DNA of 64,000 nt from Symsagittifera roscoffensis (Eukaryota; Xenacoelomorpha; Acoela; Convolutidae): assembly GCF_963678635.1 (NCBI RefSeq), contig NC_087065.1, forward strand, positions 5,977,209-6,041,208. The letters are read 5' to 3'. The notes under the pieces are model-generated. The model worked only from the letters and a program-made list of their open reading frames with translations, did no database searches and was not told the DNA's origin. The position numbers and the translations under genes are program-made. Position 1 is the first letter of the stretch. Each line of letters starts with the position of its first letter. Positions 36,127-48,556 of this stretch are shown here, in pieces.

Positions 36127-36616
36127 TGAAAGTTTGTCTAATCTCCTTAAAATCAATCATGTAAGTAAATTGACATTTGTGCAGGGGAATTGACATCAAA
36201 AACAGTTTCTTTTTTCAAATGTTTCGCTTCCCATACTAGGGGACGATTTGAGATACTTCACTAAAAGTTACTCAATTCATTTTGCTGAAAGGGAACCAAA
36301 AGGTGAAAACATTTTACGCAAGGCATTTTCGATGTTCTGTTATGAGAAAGAAAAGAATTTTGGGCTCTTATTTTCTTCAACTTCAAACCAAACCATTTTA
36401 TGTTGATTTTTTTCAATTTATGAATAGATTAAGTCCATGTTTTTTTGCTTCGACTTAAGTTTTTACACACATTTAATTTCTTCAAACTTCATCCAAAAAC
36501 CTCTAATCGGAACAAAACTCTTCTTTGTTTTCACAGTCTGTTAATTTCACGGTTAAAACAAACAAAAGCTTGCTTTCTTTGGAAAAAAATGCATAATTAT
36601 TCCTTTTGCAGCTGCA

Positions 36617-36623
36617 CGCTCAT

Positions 36624-36660
<37 letters not shown>

Positions 36661-36690
36661 AAACGTGCTAGCCGAATGATAAACAAGAGC
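36617..36690 (-). pseudogene. tRNA-Asn-like, D stem destroyed
   Basis: 5' D stem reads TATC as at 14312; 5-68 is T-T; G24 to A; A15 to T. A box lost, B box intact. Confidence 0.8.
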
Positions 36691-37182
36691 TGAAACTTTG
36701 TCTAATCTCCTTAAAATTAATCATGTAAGTAAATTGACATTTGTGCAGGTGAATTGACATCAAAAAAAGTTTCTTTTTTCAAATGTTTCGCTTCCCATAC
36801 TAGGGGACAATTTTGAGATACTTTACTAAAATTTACTCAATTCATTGTGCTGGAAGTGGACTAAAAAGTTAATATTTTTTACCCAAGGCATTTTCGATGT
36901 TCTGTTATGAGAAAGCGAAGAATTTTGCGCCCTTATCTTCTTCACCTTAAAACCAAACCAATTTTATGTTGATTTTTTTTTCAATTTATGAACCGATTAA
37001 GTCCATGTTTTTTTGCTTCGATTTAAATTTTCACAAACCTTTAATTTTTTCGATTTGCACCTAAAAACCTCTAATCGGAACAAAACTCTTCTTTGTTTTC
37101 ACTGTCTGTTACTTTCATGGTTAAAACAAACAAAAGCTTGCTTTCTTTGGAAAAATGCATGATTATTCTTTTCGGAGTTGCA

Positions 37183-37189
37183 CGCTCCT

Positions 37190-37250
<61 letters not shown>

Positions 37251-37256
37251 AAGAGC
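37183..37256 (-). tRNA. tRNA-Asn(GTT), near-consensus
   Basis: One D-loop change (C20 to T), giving the GGTTAGC D-loop end usual in other animal tRNA-Asn. Confidence 0.9.
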
Positions 37257-37748
37257 TGAAAGTTTGTCTAATCTCCTTAAAATCAATCATGTAAGTAAAT
37301 TGACATTTGTGCAGGGGAATTGACATCAAAAACAGTTTCTTTTTTCAAATGTTTCGCTTCCCATTCTAGGGGACGATTTTGAGATACTTAACTAAAATTT
37401 ACTCAATTCATTATGCTGGCAGTGGACTAAAAAGTTAATATTTTTTACTCAAGGCATTTTCGATGTTCTGTTATGACAAAGAAAAGAATGTTGGGCCCTT
37501 ATCTTCTTCACCTTAAAACCAAACCAATTTTATGTTGATTTTTTCTTCAATTTATGAACCGATTAAGTCCATGTTTTTTTGCTTCGATTTAAATTTTTAC
37601 AAACATTTAATTTCTTCGATTTTCAGCTAAAAACCTCTAATCGGAACAAAACTCTTCTTTGTTTTCACTGTCTGTTACTTTCACGGTTAAAACAAACAAA
37701 AGCTTGCTTTCTTTGGCAAAATGCATGATAATTCCCTTCGGAGTTGCA

Positions 37749-37755
37749 CGCTCCT

Positions 37756-37802
<47 letters not shown>

Positions 37803-37822
37803 GCCGATTGCGCCACAAGAGC
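37749..37822 (-). tRNA. tRNA-Asn(GTT), consensus
   Basis: Identical to the reference copy. The T-run of its trailer is broken: it reads TTTTG. Confidence 0.9.
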
Positions 37823-38314
37823 TGAAAGTTTGTCTAATCTCCTTAAAATCAATCATGTAAGTAAATTGACAATTGTGCAGAGGAATTGACATCAAAAACA
37901 GTTTCTTTTTTCAAATGTTTCGCTTCCCATACTAGGGGACGATTTTGAGATACTTAACTAAAGTTTACTCAATTCATTATGCTGGCAGTGGACTAAAAAG
38001 TTAATATTTTTTACTCAAGGCATTTTCGATGTTCTGTTATGAGAAAGAAGAGAATTTTGGGCTCTCATCTTCTTCACTTTAAAACCAAACCAAGTTTATG
38101 TTGATTTTTTCTTCAATTTATGAAAAGATTAAAACCATGTTTTTTTGCTTCGATTTAAATTTTTACAAACATTTAATTTCTTCGATTTTCAGCTAAAAAC
38201 CTCTAATCGGAACAAAACTCTTCTTTGTTTTCACTGTCTGTTACTTTCACGGTTAAAACAAACAAAAGCTTGCTTTCTTTGGAAAAATGCATGATAATTC
38301 CCTTCGGAGTTGCA

Positions 38315-38321
38315 CGCTCCT

Positions 38322-38368
<47 letters not shown>

Positions 38369-38388
38369 GCCGATTGCGCCACAAGAGC
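38315..38388 (-). tRNA. tRNA-Asn(GTT), consensus
   Basis: Identical to the reference copy. Confidence 0.92.
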
Positions 38389-38880
38389 TGAAAGTTTGTC
38401 TAATCTCCTTAAAATCAATCATGTAAGTAAATTGACATTTGTGCAGAGGAATTGACATCAAAAACAGTTTCTTTTTTCAAATGTTTCGCTTCCCATACTA
38501 GGGGACGATTTTGAGATACTTAACTAAAGTTTACTCAATTCATTATGCTGGCAGTGGACTAAAAAGTTAATATTTTTTACTCAAGGCATTTTCGATATTC
38601 TGTTATGAGAAAGAAGAGAATTTTGGGCTCTCATCTTCTTCACTTTAAAACCAAACCAAGTTTATGTTGATTTTTTCTTCAATTTATGAAAAGATTAAAA
38701 CCATGTTTTTTTGCTTCGATTTAAATTTTTACAAACATTTAATTTCTTCGAATTTCATCTAAAAACCTCTAAGCGGAACAAAACTCTTCTTTGTTTTCAC
38801 TGTCTGTTACTTTCACGGTTAAAACAAACAAAAGCTTGCTTTCTTTGGAAAAATGCATGATTATTCCCTTCGGAGTTGCA

Positions 38881-38901
38881 CGCTCCTGGGTGGGCTTGAA
38901 T

Positions 38902-38934
<33 letters not shown>

Positions 38935-38954
38935 GCCGATTGCGCCACAAGAGC
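38881..38954 (-). tRNA. tRNA-Asn(GTT), G53 changed
   Basis: G53 to A breaks the conserved 53-61 pair and one B-box position; otherwise consensus. Confidence 0.65.
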
Positions 38955-39447
38955 TGAAAGTTTGTCTAATCTCCTTAAAATCAATCATGTAAGTAAATTG
39001 ACATTTGTGCAGGGGAATTGACATCAAAAACAGTTTTTTTTTCAAATGTTTCGCTTCCCATACTAGTGGACGATTTTGAGATACTTAACTAAAATTTACT
39101 CAATTCATTATGCTGGCAGTGGACTAAAAAGTTAATATTTTTTACTCAAGGCATTTTCGATGTTCTGTTATGAGAAAGAAGAGAATTTTGGGCTCTCATC
39201 TTCTTCACTTTAAAACCAAACCAAGTTTATGTTGATTTTTTCTTCAATTTATGAATAGATTAAGTCCATGTTTTTTTGCATCGATTTAAATTTTTACAAA
39301 CATTTAATTTCTTCGATTTTCATCTAAAAACCTCTAATCCGAACAAAACTCTTCTTTTTTTTCACTGTTTGTTAGTTTCACGGTTAAACGAAACTATAGC
39401 TTGCTTTTTTTGGAACAAAACGCCTAAATGCTCAGTTGGGAATTGCA

Positions 39448-39520
39448 CGCTCCTGGGTAGGCTTGAACCACAAACCTTTCGGTTAACGCCGAACGCGCTA
39501 GCCGATTGCCCCCCAAGAGC
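39448..39520 (-). pseudogene. tRNA-like with 6-nt anticodon loop
   Basis: Loop CGTTAA (6 nt), T8 to G, and T- and D-stem mismatches of the T2 subfamily. Confidence 0.8.
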
Positions 39521-40012
39521 TAAAATTAAAAACAATCTCCTTGAAGCCAATCATGTAAGTAAATGGACATTTGTGCAGGTGAATTAACATCAAAAGTAGT
39601 TTCTTTTTTCAAATGTTTGGCTTCCCATACTAGGGGACGATTTTAAAATACTTTACTAAAATTTACTCAATTCATTTTGCTGGAAGTGGACTAAAAAGTT
39701 AATATTTTTTACTCAAGGCATTTTCGATGTTCTGTTATGAGAAAGAAGAGAATTTTGGGCTCTCATCTTCTTCACTTTAAAACCAAACCAAGTTTATGTT
39801 GATTTTTTCTTCAATTTATGAAAAGATTAAAACCATGTTTTTTTGCTTCGATTTAAATTTTTACAAACATTTAATTTCTTCGGATTTCATCTAAAAACCT
39901 CTAAGCGGAACAAAACTCTTCTTTGTTTTCACTGTCTGTTACTTTCACGGTTAAAACAAACAAAAGCTTGCTTTCTTTGGAAAAATTCATGATTATTCCC
40001 TTCGGAGTTGCA

Positions 40013-40020
40013 CGCTCCTA

Positions 40021-40066
<46 letters not shown>

Positions 40067-40086
40067 GCCGATTGCGCCACAAGAGC
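40013..40086 (-). tRNA. tRNA-Asn(GTT), near-consensus
   Basis: C66 to T (G-U at 7-66). The flanking T5 terminator is intact. Confidence 0.85.
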
Positions 40087-40578
40087 TGAAAGTTTGTCTA
40101 ATCTCCTTAAAATCAATCATGTAAGTAAATTGACATTTGTGCAGGGGAATTGACATCAAAAACAGTTTCTTTTTTCAAATGTTTCGCTTCCCATACTAGG
40201 GGACGATTCTGAGATACTTAACTAAAATTTACTCAATTCATTATGCTGGCAGTGGACTAAAAAGTTAATATTTTTACTCAAGTCATTTTCGATGTTCTGT
40301 TATGAGAAAGAAGAGAATTTTGGATTCTCATCTTCTTCACTTTAAAACCAAACCAAGTTTATGTTGATTTTTTCTTCAATTTATGAATAGATTAAGTCCA
40401 TGTTTTTTTTGCTTCGATTTAAGTTTTTACAAACATTTAATTTCTTCGAACTTCATCCAAAAACCTCTCATCGGAACCAAACTCTTCTTTGTTTTCACAG
40501 TTTTACTTTCACGGTTAAAACAAACAAACGCTTGCTTTCTTTGGAAAAAAATGTATAATTATTCCTTTCGGAGTTGCA

Positions 40579-40585
40579 CGCTCCT

Positions 40586-40632
<47 letters not shown>

Positions 40633-40652
40633 GCCGATTGCGCCACAAAAGC
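40579..40652 (-). tRNA. tRNA-Asn(GTT), near-consensus
   Basis: C4 to T only (wobble). Confidence 0.87.
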
Positions 40653-41142
40653 TGAAATTTTGTCTAATCTCCTTAAAATCAATCATGTAAGTAAATTGAC
40701 ATTTGTGCAGGGGAATTGACATCAAAAACAGTTTCTTTTTTCAAATGTTTCGCTTCCCATACTAGGGGACGGTTTGAGATACTTCACTAAAAGTTACTCA
40801 ATTCATTTTGCTGAAAGGGAACCAAAAGGTGAAAACATTTTACGCAAGGCATTTTCGATGTTCTGTTATGAGAAAGAAGAGAATTTTGGGCTCTTATTTT
40901 CTTCAACTTCAAACCAAACCATTTTATGTTGATTTTTTTCAATTTATGAATAGATTCAGTCCATGTTTTTTTGCTTCGACTTAAGTTTTTACACACATTT
41001 AATTTCTTCAAACTTCATCCAAAAACCTCTAATCGGAACAAAACTCTTCTTTGTTTTCACAGTCTGTTACTTTCACGGTTAAAACAAACAAAAGCTTGCT
41101 TTCTTTGGAAAAAAATGTATAATTATTCCTTTCGGAGTTGCA

Positions 41143-41149
41143 CGCTCCT

Positions 41150-41196
<47 letters not shown>

Positions 41197-41216
41197 GCCG
41201 ATTGCGCCACAAAAGC
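41143..41216 (-). tRNA. tRNA-Asn(GTT), near-consensus
   Basis: C4 to T only; duplicate of the copy at 40579, 564 bp away. Confidence 0.87.
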
Positions 41217-41706
41217 TGAAATTTTGTCTAATCTCCTTAAAATCAATCATGTAAGTAAATTGACATTTGTGCAGGGGAATTGACATCAAAAACAGTTTCT
41301 TTTTTCAAATGTTTCGCTTCCCATACTAAGGGACGGTTTGAGATACTTCACTAAAAGTTACTCAATTCATTTTGCTGAAAGGGAACCAAAAGGTGAAAAC
41401 ATTTTACGCAAGGCATTTTCGATGTTCTGTTATGAGAAAGAAAAGAATTTTGGGCTCTTATTTTCTTCAACTTCAAACCAAACCATTTTATGTTGATTTT
41501 TTTCAATTTATGAATAGATTCAGTCCATGTTTTTTTGCTTCGACTTAAGTTTTTACACACATTTAATTTCTTCAAACTTCATCCAAAAACCTCTAATCGG
41601 AACAAAACTCTTCTTTGTTTTCACAGTCTGTTACTTTCACGGTTAAAACAAACAAAAGCTTGCTTTCTTTGGAAAAAAATGCATAATTATTCCTTTTGCA
41701 GCTGCA

Positions 41707-41713
41707 CGCTCAT

Positions 41714-41750
<37 letters not shown>

Positions 41751-41780
41751 AAACGCGCTAGCCGAATGATAAACAAGAGC
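41707..41780 (-). pseudogene. tRNA-Asn-like, D stem destroyed
   Basis: Same lesion type as the copy at 36617 (5' D stem TATC, 5-68 T-T), without the G24 change. Confidence 0.8.
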
Positions 41781-42272
41781 TGAAAGTTTGTCTAATCTCC
41801 TTAAAATTAATCATGTAAGTAAATTGACATTTGTGCAGGTGAATTGACATCAAAAAAAGTTTCTTTTTTCAAATGTTTCGCTTCCCATACTAGGGGACGA
41901 TTTTGAGATACTTTACTAAAATTTACTCAATTCATTGTGCTGGAAGTGGACTAAAAAGTTAATATTTTTTTACCCAAGGCATTTTCGATGTTCTGTTATG
42001 AAAAAGCGAAGAATTTTGCGCCCTTATCTTCTTCACCTTAAAACCAAAACAATTTTATGTTGATTTTTTCTTCAATTTATGAACCGATTAAGTCCATGTT
42101 TTTTGCTTCGATTTAAATTTTTACAAACATTTAATTTCTTCGATTTTCACCTAAAAACCTCTATTTGGAACAAAACTCTTCTTTGTTTTCACTGTCTGTT
42201 ACTTTCATGGTTAAAACAAACAAAAGATTGCTTTCTTTGGAAAAATGCATGATTACTCCTTTCGGAGTGGCA

Positions 42273-42279
42273 CGCTCCT

Positions 42280-42326
<47 letters not shown>

Positions 42327-42346
42327 GCCGATTGCGCCACAAGAGC
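42273..42346 (-). tRNA. tRNA-Asn(GTT), consensus (type A unit)
   Basis: Identical to the reference copy. Confidence 0.92.
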
Positions 42347-42838
42347 TGAAAGTTTGTCTAATCTCCTTAAAATCAATCATGTAAGTAAATTGACATTTGT
42401 GCAGGGGAATTGACATCAAAAACAGTTTCTTTTTTCAAATGTTTCGCTTCCCATACAAGGGGACGATTTTGAGATACTTAACTAAAATTTACTCAATTCA
42501 TTATGCTGGCAGTGGACTAAAAAGTTAATATTTTTTACTCAAGGCATTTTCGATGTTCTGTTATGACAAAGAAAAGAATTTTGGGCCCTTATCTTCTTCA
42601 CCTTAAAACCAAACCAATTTTATGTTGATTTTTTCTTCAATTTATGAACCGATTAAGTCCATGTTTTTTTGCTTCGATTTAAATTTTTACAAACATTTAA
42701 TTTCTTCGATTTTCAGCTAAAAACCTCTAATCGGAACAAAACTCTTCTTTGTTTTCACTGTCTGTTACTTTCACGGTTAAAACAAACAAAAGCTTGCTTT
42801 CTTTGGAAAAATGCATGATTATTCCTTTCGGAGTTGCA

Positions 42839-42845
42839 CGCTCCT

Positions 42846-42892
<47 letters not shown>

Positions 42893-42912
42893 GCCGATTG
42901 CGCCACAAGAGC
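42839..42912 (-). tRNA. tRNA-Asn(GTT), consensus (type B unit)
   Basis: Identical to the reference copy. Confidence 0.92.
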
Positions 42913-43403
42913 TGAAAGTTTGTCTAATCTCCTTAAAATCAATCATGTAAGTAAATTGACATTTGTGCAGGGGAATTGACATCAAAAACAGTTTCTTTTT
43001 TCAAATGTTTCGCTTCCCATACTAGGGGACGATTTTGAGATACTTAACTAAAATTTACTCAATTCATTATGCTGGCAGTGGACTAAAAAGTTAATATTTT
43101 TTACTCAAGGCATTTTCGATGTTCTGTTATGAAAAAGCGAAGAATTTTGCGCCCTTATCTTCTTCACCTTAAAACCAAACCAATTTTATGTTGATTTTTT
43201 CTTCAATTTATGAACCGATTAAGTCCATGTTTTTTGCTTCGATTTAAATTTTTACAAACATTTAATTTCTTCGATTTTCACCTAAAAACCTCTATTTGGA
43301 ACAAAACTCTTCTTTGTTTTCACTGTCTGTTACTTTCATGGTTAAAACAAACAAAAGATTGCTTTCTTTGGAAAAATGCATGATTACTCCTTTCGGAGTG
43401 GCA

Positions 43404-43410
43404 GGCTCCT

Positions 43411-43457
<47 letters not shown>

Positions 43458-43477
43458 GCCGATTGCGCCACAAGAGC
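43404..43477 (-). tRNA. tRNA-Asn(GTT), discriminator C
   Basis: Consensus body, but G73 is C. G73 is an expected identity element for Asn, so charging may suffer. Confidence 0.8.
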
Positions 43478-43968
43478 TGAAAGTTTGTCTAATCTCCTTA
43501 AAATCAATCATGTAAGTAAATTGACATTTGTGCAGGGGAATTGACATCAAAAACAGTTTCTTTTTTCAAATGTTTCGCTTCCCATACAAGGGGACGATTT
43601 TGAGATACTTAACTAAAATTTACTCAATTCATTATGCTGGCAGTGGACTAAAAAGTTAATATTTTTTACTCAAGGCATATCGATGTTCTGTTATGACAAA
43701 GAAAAGAATTTTGGGCCCTTATCTTCTTCACCTTAAAACCAAACCAATTTTATGTTGATTTTTTCTTCAATTTATGAACCGATTAAGTCCATGTTTTTTT
43801 GCTTCGATTTAAATTTTTACAAACATTTAATTTCTTCGATTTTCAGCTAAAAACCTCTAATCGGAACAAAACTCTTCTTTGTTTTCACTGTCTGTTACTT
43901 TCACGGTTAAAACAAACAAAAGCTTGCTTTCTTTGGAAAAATGCATGATTATTCCTTTCGGAGTTGCA

Positions 43969-43975
43969 CGCTCCT

Positions 43976-44022
<47 letters not shown>

Positions 44023-44042
44023 GCCGATTGCGCCACAAGAGC
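43969..44042 (-). tRNA. tRNA-Asn(GTT), consensus (type B unit)
   Basis: Identical to the reference copy. Confidence 0.92.
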
Positions 44043-44533
44043 TGAAAGTTTGTCTAATCTCCTTAAAATCAATCATGTAAGTAAATTGACATTTGTGCAG
44101 GGGAATTGACATCAAAAACAGTTTCTTTTTTCAAATGTTTCGCTTCCCATACTAGGGGACGATTTTGAGATACTTAACTAAAATTTACTCAATTCATTAT
44201 GCTGGCAGTGGACTAAAAAGTTAATATTTTTTACTCAAGGCATTTTCGATGTTCTGTTATGAAAAAGCGAAGAATTTTGCGCCCTTATCTTCTTCACCTT
44301 AAAACCAAACCAATTTTATGTTGATTTTTTCTTCAATTTATGAACCGATTAAGTCCATGTTTTTTGCTTCGATTTAAATTTTTACAAACATTTAATTTCT
44401 TCGATTTTCACCTAAAAACCTCTATTTGGAACAAAACTCTTCTTTGTTTTCACTGTCTGTTACTTTCATGGTTAAAACAAACAAAAGATTGCTTTCTTTG
44501 GAAAAATGCATGATTACTCCTTTCGGAGTGGCA

Positions 44534-44540
44534 CGCTCCT

Positions 44541-44587
<47 letters not shown>

Positions 44588-44607
44588 GCCGATTGCGCCA
44601 CAAGAGC
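44534..44607 (-). tRNA. tRNA-Asn(GTT), consensus (type A unit)
   Basis: Identical to the reference copy. Confidence 0.92.
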
Positions 44608-45098
44608 TGAAAGTTTGTCTAATCTCCTTAAAATCAATCATGTAAGTAAATTGACATTTGTGCAGGGGAATTGACATCAAAAACAGTTTCTTTTTTCAAA
44701 TGTTTCGCTTCCCATACTAGGGGACGATTTTGAGATACTTAACTAAAATTTACTCAATTCATTATGCTGGCAGTGGACTAAAAAGTTAATATTTTTTACT
44801 CAAGGCATTTTCGATGTTCTGTTATGAAAAAGCGAAGAATTTTGCGCCCTTATCTTCTTCACCTTAAAACCAAACCAATTTTATGTTGATTTTTTCTTCA
44901 ATTTATGAACCGATTAAGTCCATGTTTTTTGCTTCGATTTAAATTTTTACAAACATTTAATTTCTTCGATTTTCACCTAAAAACCTCTATTTGGAACAAA
45001 ACTCTTCTTTGTTTTCACTGTCTGTTACTTTCATGGTTAAAACAAACAAAAGATTGCTTTCTTTGGAAAAATGCATGATTACTCCTTTCGGAGTGGCA

Positions 45099-45172
45099 CG
45101 CTCCTGGGTGGGCTTGAACCACCAACCTTTCGTTTAACAGCCGAACGCGCTAGCCGATTGCGCCACAAGAGC
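45099..45172 (-). tRNA. tRNA-Asn(GTT), anticodon-stem mismatch (type A unit)
   Basis: C39 to A unpairs 31-39; otherwise consensus. Confidence 0.7.
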
Positions 45173-45663
45173 TGAAAGTTTGTCTAATCTCCTTAAAATC
45201 AATCATGTAAGTAAATTGACATTTGTGCAGGGGAATTGACATCAAAAACAGTTTCTTTTTTCAAATGTTTCGCTTCCCATACAAGGGGACGATTTTGAGA
45301 TACTTAACTAAAATTTACTCAATTCATTATGCTGGCAGTGGACTAAAAAGTTAATATTTTTTACTCAAGGCATATCGATGTTCTGTTATGACAAAGAAAA
45401 GAATTTTGGGCCCTTATCTTCTTCACCTTAAAACCAAACCAATTTTATGTTGATTTTTTCTTCAATTTATGAACCGATTAAGTCCATGTTTTTTTGCTTC
45501 GATTTAAATTTTTACAAACATTTAATTTCTTCGATTTTCAGCTAAAAACCTCTAATCGGAACAAAACTCTTCTTTGTTTTCACTGTCTGTTACTTTCACG
45601 GTTAAAACAAACAAAAGCTTGCTTTCTTTGGGAAAATGCATGATTATTCCTTTCGGAGTTGCA

Positions 45664-45670
45664 CGCTCCT

Positions 45671-45717
<47 letters not shown>

Positions 45718-45737
45718 GCCGATTGCGCCACAAGAGC
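45664..45737 (-). tRNA. tRNA-Asn(GTT), consensus (type B unit)
   Basis: Identical to the reference copy; the trailer T-run is shortened to TTTTC. Confidence 0.92.
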
Positions 45738-46228
45738 TGAAAGTTCGTCTAATCTCCTTAAAATCAATCATGTAAGTAAATTGACATTTGTGCAGGGGAA
45801 TTGACATCAAAAACAGTTTCTTTTTTCAAATGTTTCGCTTCCCATACTAGGGGACGATTTTGAGATACTTAACTAAAATTTACTCAATTCATTATGCTGG
45901 CAGTGGACTAAAAAGTTAATATTTTTTACTCAAGGCATTTTCGATGTTCTGTTATGAAAAAGCGAAGAATTTTGCGCCCTTATCTTCTTCACCTTAAAAC
46001 CAAACCAATTTTATGTTGATTTTTTCTTCAATTTATGAACCGATTAAGTCCATGTTTTTTGCTTCGATTTAAATTTTTACAAACATTTAATTTCTTCGAT
46101 TTTCACCTAAAAACCTCTATTTGGAACAAAACTCTTCTTTGTTTTCACTGTCTGTTACTTTCATGGTTAAAACAAACAAAAGATTGCTTTCTTTGGAAAA
46201 ATGCATGATTACTCCTTTCGGAGTGGCA

Positions 46229-46302
46229 CGCTCCTGGGTGGGCTTGAACCAACAACCTTTCGGTTAACAGCCGAACTCGCTAGCCGATTGCGCCACAAGA
46301 GC
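46229..46302 (-). tRNA. tRNA-Asn(GTT), two mismatches (type A unit)
   Basis: G50 to T (T stem) and C25 to A (D stem). Confidence 0.62.
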
Positions 46303-46794
46303 TGAAAGTTTGTCTAATCTCCTTAAAATCAATCATGTAAGTAAATTGACATTTGTGCAGGGGAATTGACATCAAAAACAGTTTCTTTTTTCAAATGTTT
46401 CGCTTCCCATACAAGGGGACGATTTTGAGATACTTAACTAAAATTTACTCAATTCATTATGCTGGCAGTGGACTAAAAAGTTAATATTTTTTACTCAAGG
46501 CATTTTCGATGTTCTGTTATGACAAAGAAAAGAATTTTGGGCCCTTATCTTCTTCACCTTAAAACCAAACCAATTTTATGTTGATTTTTTCTTCTATTTA
46601 TGAACCGATTAAGTCCATGTTTTTTTGCTTCGATTTAAATTTTTACAAACATTTAATTTCTTCGATTTTCAGCTAAAAACCTCTAATCGGAACAAAACTC
46701 TTCTTTGTTTTCACTGTCTGTTACTTTCACGGTTAAAACAAACAAAAGCTTGCTTTCTTTGGAAAAATGCATGATTATTCCTTTCGGAGTTGCA

Positions 46795-46801
46795 CGCTCC
46801 T

Positions 46802-46848
<47 letters not shown>

Positions 46849-46868
46849 GCCGATTGCGCCACAAGAGC
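46795..46868 (-). tRNA. tRNA-Asn(GTT), consensus (type B unit)
   Basis: Identical to the reference copy. Confidence 0.92.
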
Positions 46869-47361
46869 TGAAAGTTTGTCTAATCTCCTTAAAATCAATC
46901 ATGTAAGTAAATTGACATTTGTGCAGGGGAATTGACATCAAAAACAGTTTCTTTTTTCAAATGTTTCGCTTCCCATACTAGGGGACGATTTTGAGATACT
47001 TAACTAAAATTTACTCAATTCATTATGCTGGCAGTGGACTAAAAAGTTAATATTTTTTACTCAAGGCATTTTCGATGTTCTGTTATGAGAAAGAAGAGAA
47101 TTTTGGGCTCTCATCTTCTTCACTTTAAAACCAAACCAAGTTTATGTCGATTTTTTCTTCAATTTATGAATAGATTAAGTCCATGTTTTTTTGCTTCGAT
47201 TTAAATTTTTACAAACATTTAATTTCTTCGATTTTCATCTAAAAACCTCTAATCCGAACAAAACTCTTCTTTTTTTTCACTGTTTGTTACTTTCACGGTT
47301 AAACGAAACAATAGCTTGCTTTTTTGGAACAAAACGCCTAAATATTCAGTAGGGAATTGCA

Positions 47362-47434
47362 CGCTCCTGGGTAGGCTTGAACCACAAACCTTTCGGTTAT
47401 CGCCGAACGCGCTAGCCGATTGCCCCACAAGAGC
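47362..47434 (-). pseudogene. tRNA-like with 6-nt anticodon loop
   Basis: Loop CGATAA (6 nt); T2-subfamily T- and D-stem mismatches. Confidence 0.8.
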
Positions 47435-47915
47435 TAAAATTAAGAATAATCTCCTTGAAGCCAATCATGTAAGTAAATGGACATTTGTGCAGGTGAATTA
47501 ACATCAAAAGTAGTTTCTTTTTTCAAATGTTTGGCTTCCCATACTAGGGGACGATTTTAAGGTACTTTACTAAAATTTACTCAATTCATTTTGCTGGAAG
47601 TGGACCAAAAACTAAAATTTTTTACCCAAGGCATTTTCGATTATCTGTTATGAGAAAGAGAAGAAATTTGGGATCTTATCTTTTTCACCTTATAACCAAA
47701 CCAATTTTTTTTTCAATTTATGAATAGATTAAATCCATGTATTTTTGCTTCGATTTAAGTTTTTACAAACATTTAATTTCTTCGAATTTCATGCAAAACC
47801 CTCTAATCGGGATAAAACTCTTCTTTTTTTACATTGTGCTACTTTCACGGTTAAAAAAAACAATGGCTTGCTTTACTTTGAAACAAAACGCCTAAATCTT
47901 CCGTTGGGAGTTGCA

Positions 47916-47989
47916 CGCTCCTGGGTGCGCTTGAACCAACAAACTTTCGGTTAACAGCCGAACGCGCTAGCCGATTGCACCACAAGAGC
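47916..47989 (-). pseudogene. tRNA-Asn(GTT)-like, T stem damaged
   Basis: 53-61 is G-G and G50 is T, so the T arm and B box are weakened; GTT loop intact. Confidence 0.65.
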
Positions 47990-48451
47990 TATAATTATGT
48001 TTAATATACTTGAAACTAATCATGTAAGTAAATGGACATTTGTGCAGGTGATTTGACATCAAAAGCAGTTTCTTTTTTCAAATGTTTGGCTTCCCATACT
48101 AGGGGACGATTTGAGATACTTTACTATAAGTTACTCAATTCATTTTGCTGAAAGGGGACTAAAAGATGAAAATATTTTACGCAAGGCATTTTCGATGTTC
48201 TGTTATGAGAAAGAAAAGAATTTTAAGCTCTTATTTTCTTCAACTTAAAACCAAACCAATTTATGTTGATTTTTTTTTCAATTTATGAATAGATTAAGTC
48301 CATGTTTTTTTGCTTCGACTTAAGTTTTTACACACATTTAATTTCTTCGAATTTCATCCAAAAACCTCTAATCGGAACAAAATTCTTCTTTGTTTTCACA
48401 GTGTGTTACTTTCACGGTTAAAAGAAACCATGGCTTGCTTTACTTTCGAAC

Positions 48452-48455
48452 AAAA
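48452..48455 (-). terminator. Pol III terminator, trailer type T3 (T4)
   Basis: Four T residues, 27 nt beyond the tRNA copy at 48483-48556. T3 trailers also keep a TCC/GGA mini-stem, but with a CAAC loop. Confidence 0.65.
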
Positions 48456-48482
48456 CTCCTAAATCTTCCGTTGGGAGTTGCA

Positions 48483-48489
48483 CGCTCCT

Positions 48490-48523
<34 letters not shown>

Positions 48524-48556
48524 ACCGAACGCGCTAGCCGATTGCACCACAAGAGC
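48483..48556 (-). tRNA. tRNA-Asn(GTT), near-consensus, T3 trailer
   Basis: C32 to T in the anticodon loop (still a pyrimidine) and C11 to T (wobble). Confidence 0.78.

Larger units (their letters stand above)
34354..36617. repeat. 1132-bp dimer duplication
   Basis: Copies at 34354 and 34921 are repeated at 35486 and 36053 with a constant offset of 1132 bp and nearly identical spacers, including the rare GCTGTC variant in the second spacer. Confidence 0.85.
42273..46868. repeat. 1130-bp A/B dimer array
   Basis: Two spacer types alternate. Type A has GGAGTGGCA next to the tRNA and CCTCTATTTGG in the spacer; type B has GGAGTTGCA and CCTCTAATCGG. The order from 42273 is A B A B A A B A B. The copies are almost identical, which marks this as the most recently homogenised part of the array. 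Confidence 0.85.
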
